Positions 1 through 11,762 of a stretch of 64,000 nt of DNA are shown piece by piece. The DNA lies in NCBI GenBank assembly GCA_020746835.1, contig JAGPNK010000003.1:434001-498000 (forward strand), written 5' to 3'. A model generated the notes under the pieces. It worked only from the letters and a program-made list of their open reading frames with translations. It was not told the origin of the DNA and ran no database searches. This stretch comes from Stachybotrys elegans (taxonomy: Eukaryota > Ascomycota > Sordariomycetes > Hypocreales > Stachybotryaceae). The first letter of the stretch is position 1; every line of letters starts with the position of its first letter. The translations under genes were made by a program, and so were the position numbers.

Positions 1-1547
1 AAACTCTACAAATCGAGTGCTCATGCCGTTGTAGCTACTGGGTCAGCGCCAGTAGCATTGCCGTGTCGCGCCAAGGTAAAAATGATGTTATCGTTTCCGG
101 GACCGCTCGTGCATTCACCCTTGACACCAGTTATTCACTCACCGGACTCCCCAGTCCCCTCTTTGAAGCTTTCATACAGGCCTTCCCGACCGCAGCGCCC
201 GCCTCGGGAACCAACCAGTACACTGTCGACTGCTACGCACTCCAAGTCATCGGTGCTATCCGCTTTACGTTTGGCAACACGGTCATCAGCATTCCCTACC
301 GGGACTTCATCTCGCAGAAGGGCAACACGTGCTACCTTGATGTTATCCGGTCCGATTGTGCGTTACCACGTTGTCCTTTAATATTCTCGTATGCCACGCG
401 CTAACCTCGTCTTGGTACAGCCCTGCCCGTCCTTGGCATCAACTTCTTGCGGGCGGCCTATGTTGTCTTTGACTTGGACAACCGTGAGATCCTTATGGCT
501 AACAGCGCCATAAATGACTGCGGCTCCAACCTTGTCCGCATCGGCTCCGGGCCGGGCGCTGTGCCCTCGATTGTCGGAACATGCGCCGGAACCTCTAGCT
601 TCACCACGCCCATCTCCACGTCTACTTCGACACCAACCTCTACTGGTGCATCCACTTCAGCAGTCACATCTACTTCCACCTACTCGGGTATCTCCACACC
701 GGCAACTACATATACGTCAACTTCAGTCTCTACTAATTCTACATCTATCTCCAGAGGGTCATCTTCGTTCACATTGGTGTCATCAGGTTCTCGAAACGCA
801 ACCACACCGGTACTTACAAGTACCTCTACCTGCATCTTTAACGGCTCGTCAACTGCAATATCTACAACCTCTCTGTCCCGTTCGAGGAATTCATCTCTTA
901 TAACATCTATTTCATCGACCTCCTTTAATAAGTCTACATCTGTGCCCAGGAGCACATCTACCTGCACTGTCACCATTTTCCCCACGACAACTTCTGCGAA
1001 TTACATCTCCACGCTTAGTACACGCTCAAACCAACCAAACATTACTGGTTCATCTTCCGTGACCTCTTTGATAACGAATACCACAACCTTCAACTGCTCT
1101 TCTAGGGCTCAGGTCACGACCCAGATCATCGCGCAAAACGGTTCCCCAACGACGGCTACGTACACATTACCAGGCAGCCGCACCCGCACTGGACATACAG
1201 TGCAGCCAGGGCCTCAAGTCATCAAGGTCATACCAGCGTCAACCCGCCCCGTTCCATCCATCATTCATGGCCCCTCTCAAGAAGCAAACGCATTCACCTC
1301 ATCTCCCAATCGTCTATATGTACCACCTCAGCGGACTGGGTTCCCTCCAAAGGCCGCTGTTACGGGTGTTCCTGAACCCTTTGAGACCCAGATTAGGCAC
1401 AAGTCGGTTAAAGTAGCAATCGGAGCGCCTACAGAACCAAGCAGCACTGATTCTTATAATGGGCCGATGGTGGCTGGTGCTTCAATTCACCATGCTCTTA
1501 GTCTGCTGGGTATGGGTGTTATAATGCTAGTTACGCTCTTCCTTTAA
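1..1547 (+). CDS. Aspartic-protease-like protein, 3' part, GPI-anchored
   Basis: Partial gene cut by the left window edge. Exons: up to 357 and 421-1547, with a 63-nt GT-AG intron at 358-420. Around and after the junction the protein reads as the C-terminal lobe of a pepsin-fold (A1) aspartic protease: a second catalytic-loop region (LDTSYSLTGLP), then LPVLGINFLRAAYVVFDLDN, which matches the usual LG..FLR..YVV.DLDN block. It is followed by about 200 Ser/Thr-rich residues, probably O-glycosylated, and a hydrophobic C-terminal tail preceded by small residues (GASIHHALSLLGMGVIMLV), which looks like a GPI-attachment signal. The likely location is the cell surface, as for yapsin/OPSB-like fungal proteases. 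Odd point: the loop reads D-T-S-Y instead of D-[ST]-G-[ST], so activity is doubtful. The true N terminus and first catalytic Asp lie outside the window, and the reading of the first 60 bases is uncertain. Confidence 0.72.
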
Positions 1548-1924
1548 AGTCATAACAGTCCTTCTTTTCTTACTATAAATAACCTGGGCTATATCTAGTT
1601 GCAAATAGGACAACGGCAAAACTGGAAGAAGAAAAAAACCAGCGCTAAATAATTACACATGAAAGAAATATTTTTGATGTTCCATTCAAGAATTAGGAAG
1701 TACATTCTTTCAGCTTCTAAAGATAGATATAATCGACGCGCAATGATTGTATTAGGGCGGTGGTCCGCTACAGTATGAAACTAAAGTATGCAACCAGCAT
1801 TTTGTTATTCCAAACAAGAATGTAGACATTGGCTTCCGTAGCGTTTGAGCCTTATACAATCAGCGCTTAGATAGCAAGTGCCTGTTTTCAATGGCTAGAA
1901 GGCCATGGCGATACATCCCTACCA
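1548..1924. other. Intergenic, nothing recognised
   Basis: AT-leaning 3' flank shared by two convergent genes. No ORF, RNA or repeat that I can support. Confidence 0.5.
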
Positions 1925-2305
1925 CTAATTAACATTGTTATGTTCTTCCTCGCAGGGCACTTCGTTGTGCTCTAGTTCCTGGCTCTTGTTCTGGAATAGG
2001 GCGCATGCCTCATCCAAAAGAGGGTATATTTCGTTCAACTTGTCCCGCACATCAGGCCTTTTCCTTGACATACGAGGCAATAACTTGAAGTTCCGATACA
2101 GCCTTTCCACCTGTGGTACCATTCGGTGTATCTTCTCTGCTGCGGCCTTCAGAGCATGGACGTCGCTGATATCGCTGGCGCTTCTTATGGCTTGGTCAAT
2201 TTCTTCTCGCAACCTATCCAAATCCTCGACAATATCATTGCAAGAGTCTCTCACAATGCTTCCATGTTCTTCTTCGGGGATTTGAATGACTGGGATAGGA
2301 TTCAT
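1925..2305 (-). CDS. Small hypothetical helical protein
   Basis: An uninterrupted reading frame of 126 residues starting with MNPIPVIQIPEEEHGSI. The composition is strongly charged and helical, with Leu/Ile/Val at heptad-like spacing over residues 20-110 (for example DIVEDLDRLREEID and the RDKLNEIYPLLDEACALF segment), and an acidic Asn/Glu tail. It has no signal peptide and no membrane segment. It is a plausible cytoplasmic or nuclear coiled-coil protein, but I recognise no family. The regular amphipathic pattern and normal composition argue that it is a real gene and not a chance frame. It converges on the protease-like gene. The start is the only Met near the beginning of the frame. Confidence 0.5.
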   Translation of the reverse strand: MNPIPVIQIPEEEHGSIVRDSCNDIVEDLDRLREEIDQAIRSASDISDVHALKAAAEKIHRMVPQVERLYRNFKLLPRMSRKRPDVRDKLNEIYPLLDEACALFQNKSQELEHNEVPCEEEHNNVN

Positions 2306-2964
2306 TGTGACTAGCCGATGCGGCGTGGTGGAAGGACTTAGGTGTGAAGATGTGTGGTGTAATGAGAAAGATGCAGCGGGGGGTTGCAGTCAAAGGCGAA
2401 TGGGCGGCGTAAGATATAGGGCATGATTTGAAAAGGGAGAAGAAAAAAACAGGAAGTCAGTCATGGCTGACGATTTGGCCACCTGGTGCGCTCTTAATCA
2501 CAGTAGGACTACAGTGACCATTCCGAGGATGTGACTCAGACGCCATCTCGTATCATAAGGAATGTGATAAAGTGCCTTGTTACAAGACTTTATACGAAGA
2601 ATCACAGACAATTGATCAACGGCATGTCATGTACAGGGTGGAAACTGCGGCATGATGTGTTTGCGTCACCTCACCTTGCTTGAATATGAGCAAGCAGTTG
2701 TTCTTGTTCAGCAAATGGTATCACTACCATGAAGTACATTGCGAATTGTTCGCCGTTGATCTGAATCGCTATTCACGCGCACCACACCCTCTTACAGATT
2801 TGCCAAAGGTGCAGAATGTTTGTAGTTACGTCTGCCACTCCACCACATTTTTTTTGCAAGGATGCAGAAATTGAAGGATTGCCTGCCTTACAAAGTCGCA
2901 TCAGGTTCCAGAGGCTGATTCACCACCAGCTCACTCGCTAGTACAGTGCCAGACTCGGCGAGTC
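2306..2964. other. Intergenic, nothing recognised
   Basis: Upstream of the small hypothetical gene and downstream of the 2EXR gene. Short frames here have no coding character. No RNA gene or repeat seen. Confidence 0.4.
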
Positions 2965-3672
2965 TCATTTTAGGCACCTCTCAACAAACCAATTGACTTG
3001 CGGACGCTCAGGAGGCAAAAAGAATATGCGTGGCACAGAGCGTATAAACTTCCCGGCAGCGATCTGCTTGGCCTCCCTGTCATCGGCGGGTTCAAAGTCT
3101 TGTTCAGGGGCGAGACCTTGTGCCACGGATATATAGTATCCAGCACGTTGAGGGGTCAGTCGTGGTCTGGCCAGGGCGTCCATGCTATCGCTGACTCGTT
3201 GCGCGATGACTGTCTCCAACTTTGGGCACATGTTGGCCAGTTGACCGCATGCTCTTCTGAGGGAATGATCCCGATGCCAGTGTATAACGACATGTTTGAA
3301 GCGCGAAATGTCTGCCCTGTGGAGCTCGTCCATGGCGGCGATCATGCCAAATGAATCGCTTAAATTTATCACGGTTCTCTCCATGTCGACCCAGTAGGCG
3401 CGAGTACCGGTGGCCGGATCTCCGTCTACGGTAGTCGGTTCCCCGACTAGATCGCTCATCACGCCGAAAGCCTCGGTACATGCGAATCCCACGGCATGCG
3501 GGTTCGGGCCGTTGAACTCCATGGCGAGTGGCTTGCGCGTCAAGACACGGGTAGGGCTTCTGAAGAAGTTCCCCACGCCGGCCTCTACACTCCAGACAGT
3601 CCAAGAGCTGAGGGCATGTTGCCAAATGAGGACCCTTATTTCCGCAGGAAGCTTATCGAAGTAATGGAACAT
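2965..3672 (-). CDS. 2EXR-domain protein
   Basis: Single-exon gene. The chosen start gives MFHYFDKLPAEIRVLIWQHAL, the standard opening of the fungal 2EXR domain (F..F..LP.EIR..IW..AL), followed by the usual body with an F-x-C-TEAFGVM segment and a YWVDMERTVINLSD strand. The product is 235 residues. The frame stays open upstream to a Met at 3789, which would add 39 residues (MGLACLFLSISNPTQ...). I prefer the internal start because 2EXR domains normally begin within a few residues of the N terminus. 2EXR proteins are expanded in Pezizomycotina and their biochemical role is unknown, so I assign none. No introns and no transmembrane segments are seen. Confidence 0.72.
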   Translation of the reverse strand: MFHYFDKLPAEIRVLIWQHALSSWTVWSVEAGVGNFFRSPTRVLTRKPLAMEFNGPNPHAVGFACTEAFGVMSDLVGEPTTVDGDPATGTRAYWVDMERTVINLSDSFGMIAAMDELHRADISRFKHVVIHWHRDHSLRRACGQLANMCPKLETVIAQRVSDSMDALARPRLTPQRAGYYISVAQGLAPEQDFEPADDREAKQIAAGKFIRSVPRIFFLPPERPQVNWFVERCLK

Positions 3673-4614
3673 GGTGGTCTGTGACACGCGACACACCGGC
3701 AGTGGCGGTGGAGTGATGAGGGGATTTCCGTGTGTTGCGTTTGCTTGTGTGGGGTTGGAAATGGAAAGGAATAAGCACGCCAGTCCCAATGTGAGACTGT
3801 CGATGGAAAGCCCCGATCACATGACCGGTGATGTGTCAATCATTCTAACAAGTGAGGCTGACATAGAGAACGTCATCCAAAGCCATTGTGTGTGGAAGCC
3901 GTTGGCGATTTTGGGTTGATGTGCATATCATCATAGCGGTTGTAGGTGATGAAAGCAATTGGATGTCAGTTTGAAACGGTTCGAGCAACGTCCGCTCCAC
4001 TCCTGCATGGCTACCAATAACGTCCATGTGGACTAAGGTCCCCTTCCTTGGTTCTCTGGCGCAATTTGTTTGTGATTCGATAACAGGGCAACTGCTGCAC
4101 AGCACCTATCCTTCAGCCGTGAGGGAAATACCTATTTCAGCCTCCATTACACGATGTGAGACGCATAAACAGGCCATGATTGTTGAAGGCATCATTTACC
4201 ATCGTTGCTTGCCTCGTACCTTGAAAGGCAAAATGTGCGTCGCTCAAGAGGCATGTAGGTTGTAGAGAACCTTTTTAGTGGCCGGGGAATTAGGGATGGC
4301 CAAATTGACTGTACGTCCACCATCAATAGGGGACGGACCTTGCTATACCTACCTACCTTGGAAGGTGAAGGAGCTGTCCCAGGGCGGAAAAGGTTGGGGT
4401 AATGCTCGACGGCCCGGGGAATTGCAGCCCGGCATAATACTCAAACAAAACGCCGCATCACGGAGATTGACTAATTGATTTCGCCGTCATCGTTGCGAGT
4501 GCTAACGGATCACACGGATGTGACACCGGTCCCAGGCAAACGATTATAACCACGGTCGAGGCACACTGAGCAATGACAGTCACGCCCTGTTTCACACTAT
4601 AATCTGAATCAAAT
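3673..4614. other. Intergenic, nothing recognised
   Basis: Short overlapping frames on both strands without family signatures or codon bias. Probably regulatory and decayed sequence between the 2EXR gene and the GH1 relic. Confidence 0.4.
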
Positions 4615-5190
4615 ATGTCTGTGAAAAGCCATCTGCCTAGGTAGTTCAATTGGGGCTTTGCAACCGCATCCTACCAAATCGAGGGTGCCGTGCAAGAAGA
4701 GGGTCGTGGACCTAGCATTTGGGATACCTTCTGCTATCGCGAGCCGACTCGGACAAAAGGTGCCAACGGAGATGTCGCTTGCGACCACTACCACCGGTGG
4801 GAGGAAGATCTAGACATCCTCCAGAGTTATGGAGCCAAGAGCTGTCGATTTTCCTTCTCCTGGTCACGAATAATCCCCCTCGGTGGTCGCAATGACCCGC
4901 TGAATGAAGCCGGCATCTCATTCTACAACAAGCTAATTGATGGGCTATTGGCCCGTGGTATCGAGCCCTGGATTACGCTGTACCGCTGGGGAGTAACGAA
5001 AGATTCGCAAGAACGAAAGGGGCACTTATATACCTATCTTGCTGCTGTACTGGATGCAATTTCGCCTGCACCCCGCAACCCCCAGGCTTGGTCACCTCCC
5101 ATGGATAGAACTACCGCCCTACATACCTTAGCCTCCTTAGAACATACGCCGACGAAGGATACGTACACGCATCCAGTCTGCGAATCGTAA
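4615..5190 (+). pseudogene. Truncated GH1 beta-glucosidase relic with in-frame stop
   Basis: ATG at 4615 opens a frame reading MSVKSHLPR, then TAG at 4642-4644, then FNWGFATASYQIEGAV, the diagnostic N terminus of glycoside hydrolase family 1 (usually LP.xF.WG.ATASYQIEGA). Downstream are further GH1 blocks: GRGPSIWDTFC, CDHYHRWEEDL, SCRFSFSWSRIIP and GIEPWITLYRWG, where intact enzymes read LYHWD. After about residue 130 the similarity ends and the frame runs into unrelated sequence. The acid/base (T-x-NEP) and nucleophile (I-T/S-ENG) regions are missing. The relic is therefore doubly broken, by a premature stop near codon 10 and loss of at least the C-terminal two thirds. It lies about 340 bp from a RIP-decayed transposon. 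The stop could derive from CAG by a C-to-T change, which fits RIP leakage but is not proven. Confidence 0.82.
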
Positions 5191-5525
5191 GCCCGCTGAC
5201 TAACTTGCCTGTATTAGTTGCTGCTACTGCCCTATTCTTCTCTTGGTTCAACTAATAATAATGTTAGTAGCCTAGTCATCTTCTCGCAAGAGGCATGCAA
5301 CCTCGCATAAGACTGCGCGTCTAGCTCAATATTGTGGCTTCCTTTCTCCAAAGAGCCGACTTGGCCCTAGAAATTTCCGAAGGGGCGTACTCAGTGCCCC
5401 AAGCTGAGGCAACTGTGGAAGAAATATTAATCGTCCCTCGACACCGACCAACATGGTGAATATGGCATGCACGGACTGGAGTCAGGGGGAACCTGTAAAG
5501 CTGTCTATCGAGACATAGGGGACCT
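5191..5525. other. Flank between GH1 relic and transposon
   Basis: No coding region recognised. The AT content rises sharply at about 5,540, where the inverted-repeat element begins. Confidence 0.4.
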
Positions 5526-5665
5526 ACTACCCTTACCACTGGTAGTGAGAATAACCATACTACTAGTAGTATAGATAGCTAAATTATATAAGTAGTATAT
5601 AGTAATAAAGGTTATATATCTATTTAATATAAATATATTAAGTAAAGCTATAGAAAGTATATAAA
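5526..5665 (+). repeat. Left terminal inverted repeat
   Basis: Reverse-complement match of 11763-11902. The outer 90 bp is near-identical; similarity fades over the next 50 bp. It contains nested palindromes (ACTAGTAGTA, ACCACTGGTAGT). Confidence 0.75.
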
Positions 5666-7553
5666 TTAATCTCTTTTTTTATAATTCCTATAGTATTCTT
5701 TAGTATAGTCTATATAATCTTTTTTTCTATTTATTTAATTAAATCTATTATATTCTAGTTATTATAAAGTCTATAGTTATTATATAGATTTTCTTTAATA
5801 ACTATTTTTTTTTAAAAAGTAACTATTTATTTTATAAAGCTCTTTTTATTACTATTAATAACTAATTAAAACTATAAAGCTATATCTTTATAATAAATAA
5901 ATTAAAAAAGACTTTAAGTAAAAAATAGTTAGTTTATTATATTTATAATTATTATTATAATTAAAAAATAATAGCTATTAAAAGAATTATATTTATTTAT
6001 AAAATAGACTATTAGTTCTCTATTATTATAAAAAAAAGCTTTAAAAATAACTCTTAATATCTTTAATATTATTAAAAAAGTTAGTATAATATATATAATT
6101 ATAAATTTAGTCTTTTACTTACTACTTATTCTATTTATTAATATCTTTTAATAGAAAAAAAAGAGATAATATAATAACTTAAAATATTAAATATTAAAAT
6201 AAAGAATATTAAAACCTTTATATATATTAATAATCTAGATAATCTTATAACTATAAAGAACTTTAGTAATATACTTACTTAAAAAAGATATAATTTTACT
6301 AATAGTTAAAGTAATATATTTACTTTATTATAGTAACTATAAGACTTAAAGTTCTAAAGTAAGATTAAAATTAATAATAATAATTAAATAATCTCTATAA
6401 TATTTATATACTTAGTATTACTAAAATATCTTTAGGTCTATCTAGATATAATCTTAATAGACTATATTTATAAAATAAATATCTTTAATATATTATTTTT
6501 TAATATTATTAGTATTAATACTTAGAAAAGATTATTCTATATTAGCTTTATATTTTTAAGCTATAAAGAAAAATCTAACTATATATAGATATTAAATTAA
6601 TTATATAGAATTATTAAGAAAAAAGAATATAGTTACTATCTATTATTTTTATAAACTATAGTTTTCCCTATATTAAGGCTATTTAAATAAGCTTTTTATA
6701 AGTAATATACCTTTTTTATTTATAGTATATAAATAAAGGAATTTTATATAACTATTAAAATAGATTTATAAAGAATTTAAAGAATAAAAAAGGCTTAAAG
6801 GTATAGAAAAAATTCTTTAAGTTTTAGTACTAAATAGTATTATTACCTTTTATTTAGAATTATAAAAAAAGGCTTAAGGATTTTAAAAAGAACTAAATAG
6901 TAATTTATACTAAGAATATATATTATATTTTTATAATATAGCTTAAGTTTTATAAAAAATAGATTATAAAGGCCTAAGTTAAGTAATACTATTATTTTAA
7001 CTATAGAGCTATTTTATAATATAAAGATATTTACTAAATTATTAAGTAATATTTTAAATTATTATAGAAGGATTTTCTTTATATATAGTATTTAATTAAG
7101 AATACTATAATAAATTAAATTAAAGATATTTATAACTAGATAGTACTAAAATAAAGCTATATACTTTTATAGCTTATAGAATTACTCTATTATATTATAT
7201 AAAGTTAAATATTATATATAGCCCTTTATAAGGTTAAGGAATAGTATATTTAGCTAAAGAATATACTTTTAGCCTATATAAATATCTTTATAAAAACCCT
7301 TAGGCTTCTTTATATATATATATTTTAACTATTAGTTAATTAAAAAAAGTCTTTTTAATTATAGTACTTCTATATATAGTAATAATATATATAGAAAAGT
7401 AATCTTTATATATTACTTAATCTATAGTAGATTTATAACTACTATATAGTAAAGTAATAGATTATATTTTATAATATTTAGTAAAAGCTTTCTATATATA
7501 AAATTATTAAAAAGGTAATAAAGCTAAAGGTATTACTAAAGTATTTATAATAT

Positions 7554-7727
7554 TGTTAGTTGGCTCTCCTAGGATTCGGTTATAAGCGTAGGGGTTACTG
7601 TGTGTATATTCTCTGCGCTGCCTTTCTAGCTAGCTAGCTGTGTGGAATGCCTTGAAATAGGGGTCTAGGCTGGCTCTAGTTATGTGACTAGCCGGGACCC
7701 CTTTTTCTAGCGTTCTATATACTAATA
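7554..7727 (+). repeat. Left LTR of mini element
   Basis: 174-bp direct repeat, near-identical to 8388-8561. Both share the block TTCTCTGCGCTGCCTTTCTA and a GCCGGGACCCC segment near the end. Confidence 0.82.
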
Positions 7728-8017
7728 CAGGCAGTTCTTTCTTTATGGCTAGATAGCTAGAAAGGCTATATCCAGCCTATCCCTACCCTATTCCTTTCTA
7801 CTAAAAGGGCCTTCCAAAGAGAGAGCTTTCCAATAGAGGCCTTCTAAGGGGGCCCTCTAAGGGGGCCTTTCACTGGGGCCTTCTAAATAGAGGCCAGTTT
7901 ATTCAAGGGGTTCAGAGTGTATTGAATTTAAAGGGGCCTTTTAAGCAAGGCTTTAAGGGTTACTATATTAAAGGGGCCTTCTAAGATAGGGCTTTAAAGG
8001 GGGGTTAATAGTGATGG

Positions 8018-8320
8018 TTCTAGGCGGGCCTAGGCTAGGGGCTTTTGGAAGCCTAAGGTTATTACAGGCTGGTAGAACAGTGTATCTACTATAGGTATGA
8101 TAGAACGCTTTCTAGAGCGATGGTTCTAGGCAGGCCTAGGCTAGAGGCTCTTAGAAGCCTAGTAAGGCCATTGTGGGCTGGTAGAATGTTATAGTTAGTC
8201 TAGAGTATCTATTTGAGGGATCGTTGGGACAGGCCTATGGCTAGATTGCAGATTTCAGATAGATTTATAGTAAGAGAGACACTCTGGAATAATAGTTCTA
8301 GGCAAGTGCTAGGCTGACTG
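8018..8320 (+). repeat. Internal repeats of the mini element
   Basis: A unit beginning GATGGTTCTAGGC and containing GGCCTAGGCTAG and GGCTGGTAGAA occurs at about 8020 and about 8120, with a partial third copy near 8300. No coding frame is present. Upstream (about 7800-8000) the motif GGGGCC(T)TTCTAA recurs several times. Confidence 0.6.
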
Positions 8321-8387
8321 GACTATTGCTATTCTAGGGTATCCTTTAACCTTGTCAATCTATAGTTGCCATTTAACTATTAATTAA

Positions 8388-8561
8388 TGTTAGTTAGCTC
8401 TCCTAGGATTTAGTTATAAGTATAGGGGTTACTGTGTGTATATTCTCTGCGCTGCCTTTCTAGCTAGCTAGCTGTGTGGAACGCCTTGAAATAGGGGTCT
8501 GGGCCAGCTCTAGTTATGTAACTAGCCGGGACCCCTTTTTCCAGCGTTCCATATACTAATA
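8388..8561 (+). repeat. Right LTR of mini element
   Basis: Same length as the left LTR. Differences are C/T and G/A, for example GATTCGG against GATTTAG near the start. Confidence 0.82.
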
Positions 8562-10369
8562 AATATTATATACTTAGCTATATTATATTATTAAAAATAT
8601 ATTCTTAATAGTATAATTATTTATAAAATATTATTACTATAGTTTCTATAGTTATAGCTTCTATACTAGCTTTTTTTTTTTCTATAAGCCCTACTATAAT
8701 AGCTACTTTACAAAATATAGCTATAGTAGTTAATTTATCTATTACTTTCTCTATAGTTATAATACTTTCTATAGCTTTAATTTTACTTTTAAATATAGTA
8801 TTTTAACTAATTTATATATTAATTATATAAATACTATTATTAACTTTATATATAGTAATAGAAATACTATTAATAACTATCTCTTTACCTTTAGTTTTAT
8901 TATTACTAGTATTATTATCTCTAGCTTAAAGAGATTTTTTAATATAATATTTCTTTATAATTTTTTAATAATATAAAAGATTTATAAAAAATAGTATACT
9001 ATATAGTCTATAAGATTATATAATAATAAAATATATTAAAAAGTAGTAAATTTACTAATATAATATTTTACTTTTAATTTAAAATTCTATAATAACTATA
9101 AGTAGATAAATAAATAGTATAGTAATAATCTAAATATAAAGCTTTAGTTATAGACTAATAAAGAGAAAATAAACTATTTTAACTATAAAAAGAATAAAGA
9201 TATTTAAGTTTATAGATAAATAGTTTAGATAATAGCTAACTAATTCTATTTAAATTACTAAAGGCTTTAAAATATTTAAAATAATATTATAAATAATAGC
9301 TAAATATACTATAAATATTATAGATATTTAGATAAAGTATAAGTAATATTATTACTCTCTTTTTATTATATATTAAGCTTTATTAATATTTACTTTAAGC
9401 TATAGCTATATATTCCTTAGAGCTTATATAACTAAAGTAAAACCTTAAGCTTTTAATATTTTAGATTATATTTAGATTTTAAGTTATTTTTATTCTAGAA
9501 ATATTTTATAGCTATACTATACTTAAAGTCTTTATATTATTACTATAATAATAGCTATTATAAAACTAAATAATTAATATTAATTATATTAGGTTTATAT
9601 TTAGATTAGTTTATTATTACTACTATTAATATATATTTTAAAAATAATTTATATTTTATATAGTTTAAATATTTTAAATATTATACTTAATATTAATATA
9701 TATTAACTAGTTTTAAAGTAGATAGTAATAAATAGTATTTACTATTTATTTATTATAAAACTTAGCTTAATACTAAATAGAATTAGAAAAAGCCTTTAAA
9801 AAGATCTAGATTTTTATTTATATTTTAGTATTAAAAAGTATTTTAATAAGATAAAATAGAAAATATTATATACTTTAGTTATTACTAAAGATTTTAATAA
9901 GTATATAAACTATCTAGCTATTATTATAAAGAGACTATTAAAAGCTTAAAAAGGGATTAATAAAACCTTTTTATAATTAATAAAGAGTTTAGACTTAAAC
10001 TTAAAGAGAATAAGCTATATATTTTAATAATAGAGTATTTTTATTATTAAAGAGACTTTAAAAAGTATTATTATTATTTTAATTAACTATCTTTTTATAT
10101 AAAGTCTATATAAAAATAAAAGATAAAAATAAAAATAAAAATACTTTATAGAGATTAAAGTATCTATATATATAGATCTATAATATTATTTAATTATAAT
10201 ATATTAATAAAGCTATATATTAATTAATTAACTATATAATATAAAGGCTAAAATAATAATAATATACTATACTATAGTAAGACTCTAGAGTCTATAACTT
10301 ACTTTAATATCTTTTTATAAACCTAACTATATATTTCTTTTCTCTCCTAAGTATAAGGTTTAAAAGGCT

Positions 10370-11560
10370 TATACTGTTTTTTTTTTAGTCTTTTCTAGCT
10401 TACCCTAGACCTATTCCTATATACCATTGCTAACTAAGTAGGTTCCCTACATTATATGCTTTCCCTATAGCTCCTTAGTATTATATATTAGCCTTCTCAT
10501 ACAGCTATAGCTTCTTTATAGCCTTCCGCATATAACTATAGCTTCTAATATATTATACACTTCTGTATATAACTATAGCTTTTAATACATTGCTTGCGCT
10601 TTAGCTACTACAGTCTATTCTCTCTATAATATTATATTATAGGGGCATTAGATATATAATTTAGTAATAAAAGTAATCAATTTAATAACCAAACTAAAAA
10701 ACTAACTAAAAACTTATACTAAAAAACCAAGCTAATAACTCTAACTGTCTCTTTCTATTAGGGTTTCTAAAGCAAGCTAGCCCTATAGCTATCTCTCTCT
10801 CATTAGCTTAATTTAGCTACCAAGAGGCCTATTATTAGTAAGTTAGGCTTTCTTACCCTTTCTACCCTATTACTTCTTATATAGCTCTAGGGCTCTAGAG
10901 AAAAGAGAATAGTAGAAATTATTCTATTTCTAGACTATTAATAATACTATTATTAAATCTCTTAGAGTAACTTACCTTATAAATAACTTTACTAGCATTA
11001 GTAATAGTAGTAATTAAGGTTACTATAGCTACTAAAGTAGTAGAGAGATTTAATCTCTCTAATATAGCTATATTATTATAGATATAGATATTATTTACTT
11101 ATATTTTAACTATAAAAGGTATAAGTAGATAGTAGAATATAGATAATAAATTTATCTCTCTTAAGCCAGAGGCTTAAGAGCTTTATATAGCTATAGACTA
11201 GAAGCAGAATAAGCTTTTTAGTAGCTCTATTAGCAGCCTAAAGCAATGGCTTTTCTAGCATTATTAAAGCTTTCCATTAGTATTATAGCACTCTCTATCT
11301 AGGCATAGGTTATGGTTATAGTTATAATAAGGCTTCTATAGCGTTAGCAATCTTATTTAATGAGTTAACTAAAGCTTCCCAGCTAGGCACCATTAGTTAG
11401 AGCCTTCTATCTAGTCTGACCCCGCCTAACCCTCTGCTAGCTTAACATCCTATTGCATTATATGCCTGTATATAGTCACTCAGTATAGCTTATAACAAAG
11501 TCACAGCCACCTATGGCTCGGCCACTTGGCTAGTTAGCTACCTTATATAGGCAGCCTAAT
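10370..11560. other. Less AT-rich interval inside the decayed element
   Basis: Within the AT desert this stretch regains moderate GC and contains a short degenerate tandem motif (CTATAGCTTCT-like, about 10495-10590). It may be another, older insertion or a part of the element with less RIP. No frame, terminal repeat or target duplication was found. Confidence 0.35.
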
Positions 11561-11762
11561 AATAGCCTTATTATTATTTCTCTCTACTATTTATAACTAT
11601 ATTAGTTGCCAGGGCACTAGGTACTACCTTTACTATTTATTTACTCTTTACTACTTATACTCTATACTATATACTCTTTTTCTTATTATATATTTCTTTT
11701 AAAAAAGCTATCCCTTTTATATATTCTAGTATTTAATATAGCTTATAGTAAAAGCTATAATT

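Larger units (their letters stand above)
7554..8561. mobile_element. Nested mini LTR element (TRIM-like), non-coding
   Basis: Two direct repeats of exactly 174 bp (7554-7727 and 8388-8561) flank a 660-bp interior. Each repeat begins TGTTAGT and ends ACTAATA; with one C-to-T change this is the inverse ACTAACA, the expected TG...CA ends. A 5-bp duplication AATAT lies immediately outside (7549-7553 and 8562-8566), diagnostic of LTR-type integration. The interior has no gag or pol frame and no clear primer-binding site or polypurine tract. Size and structure fit a terminal-repeat retrotransposon in miniature. It is much less AT-rich than its host, so it is probably younger. The two LTRs differ almost only by transitions, suggesting light RIP. 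Confidence 0.8.

Noticed and set aside
458..985. Acidic Val/Glu-rich minus-strand frames
   Set aside because: Shadows of the Ser/Thr-rich tail of the protease-like gene.
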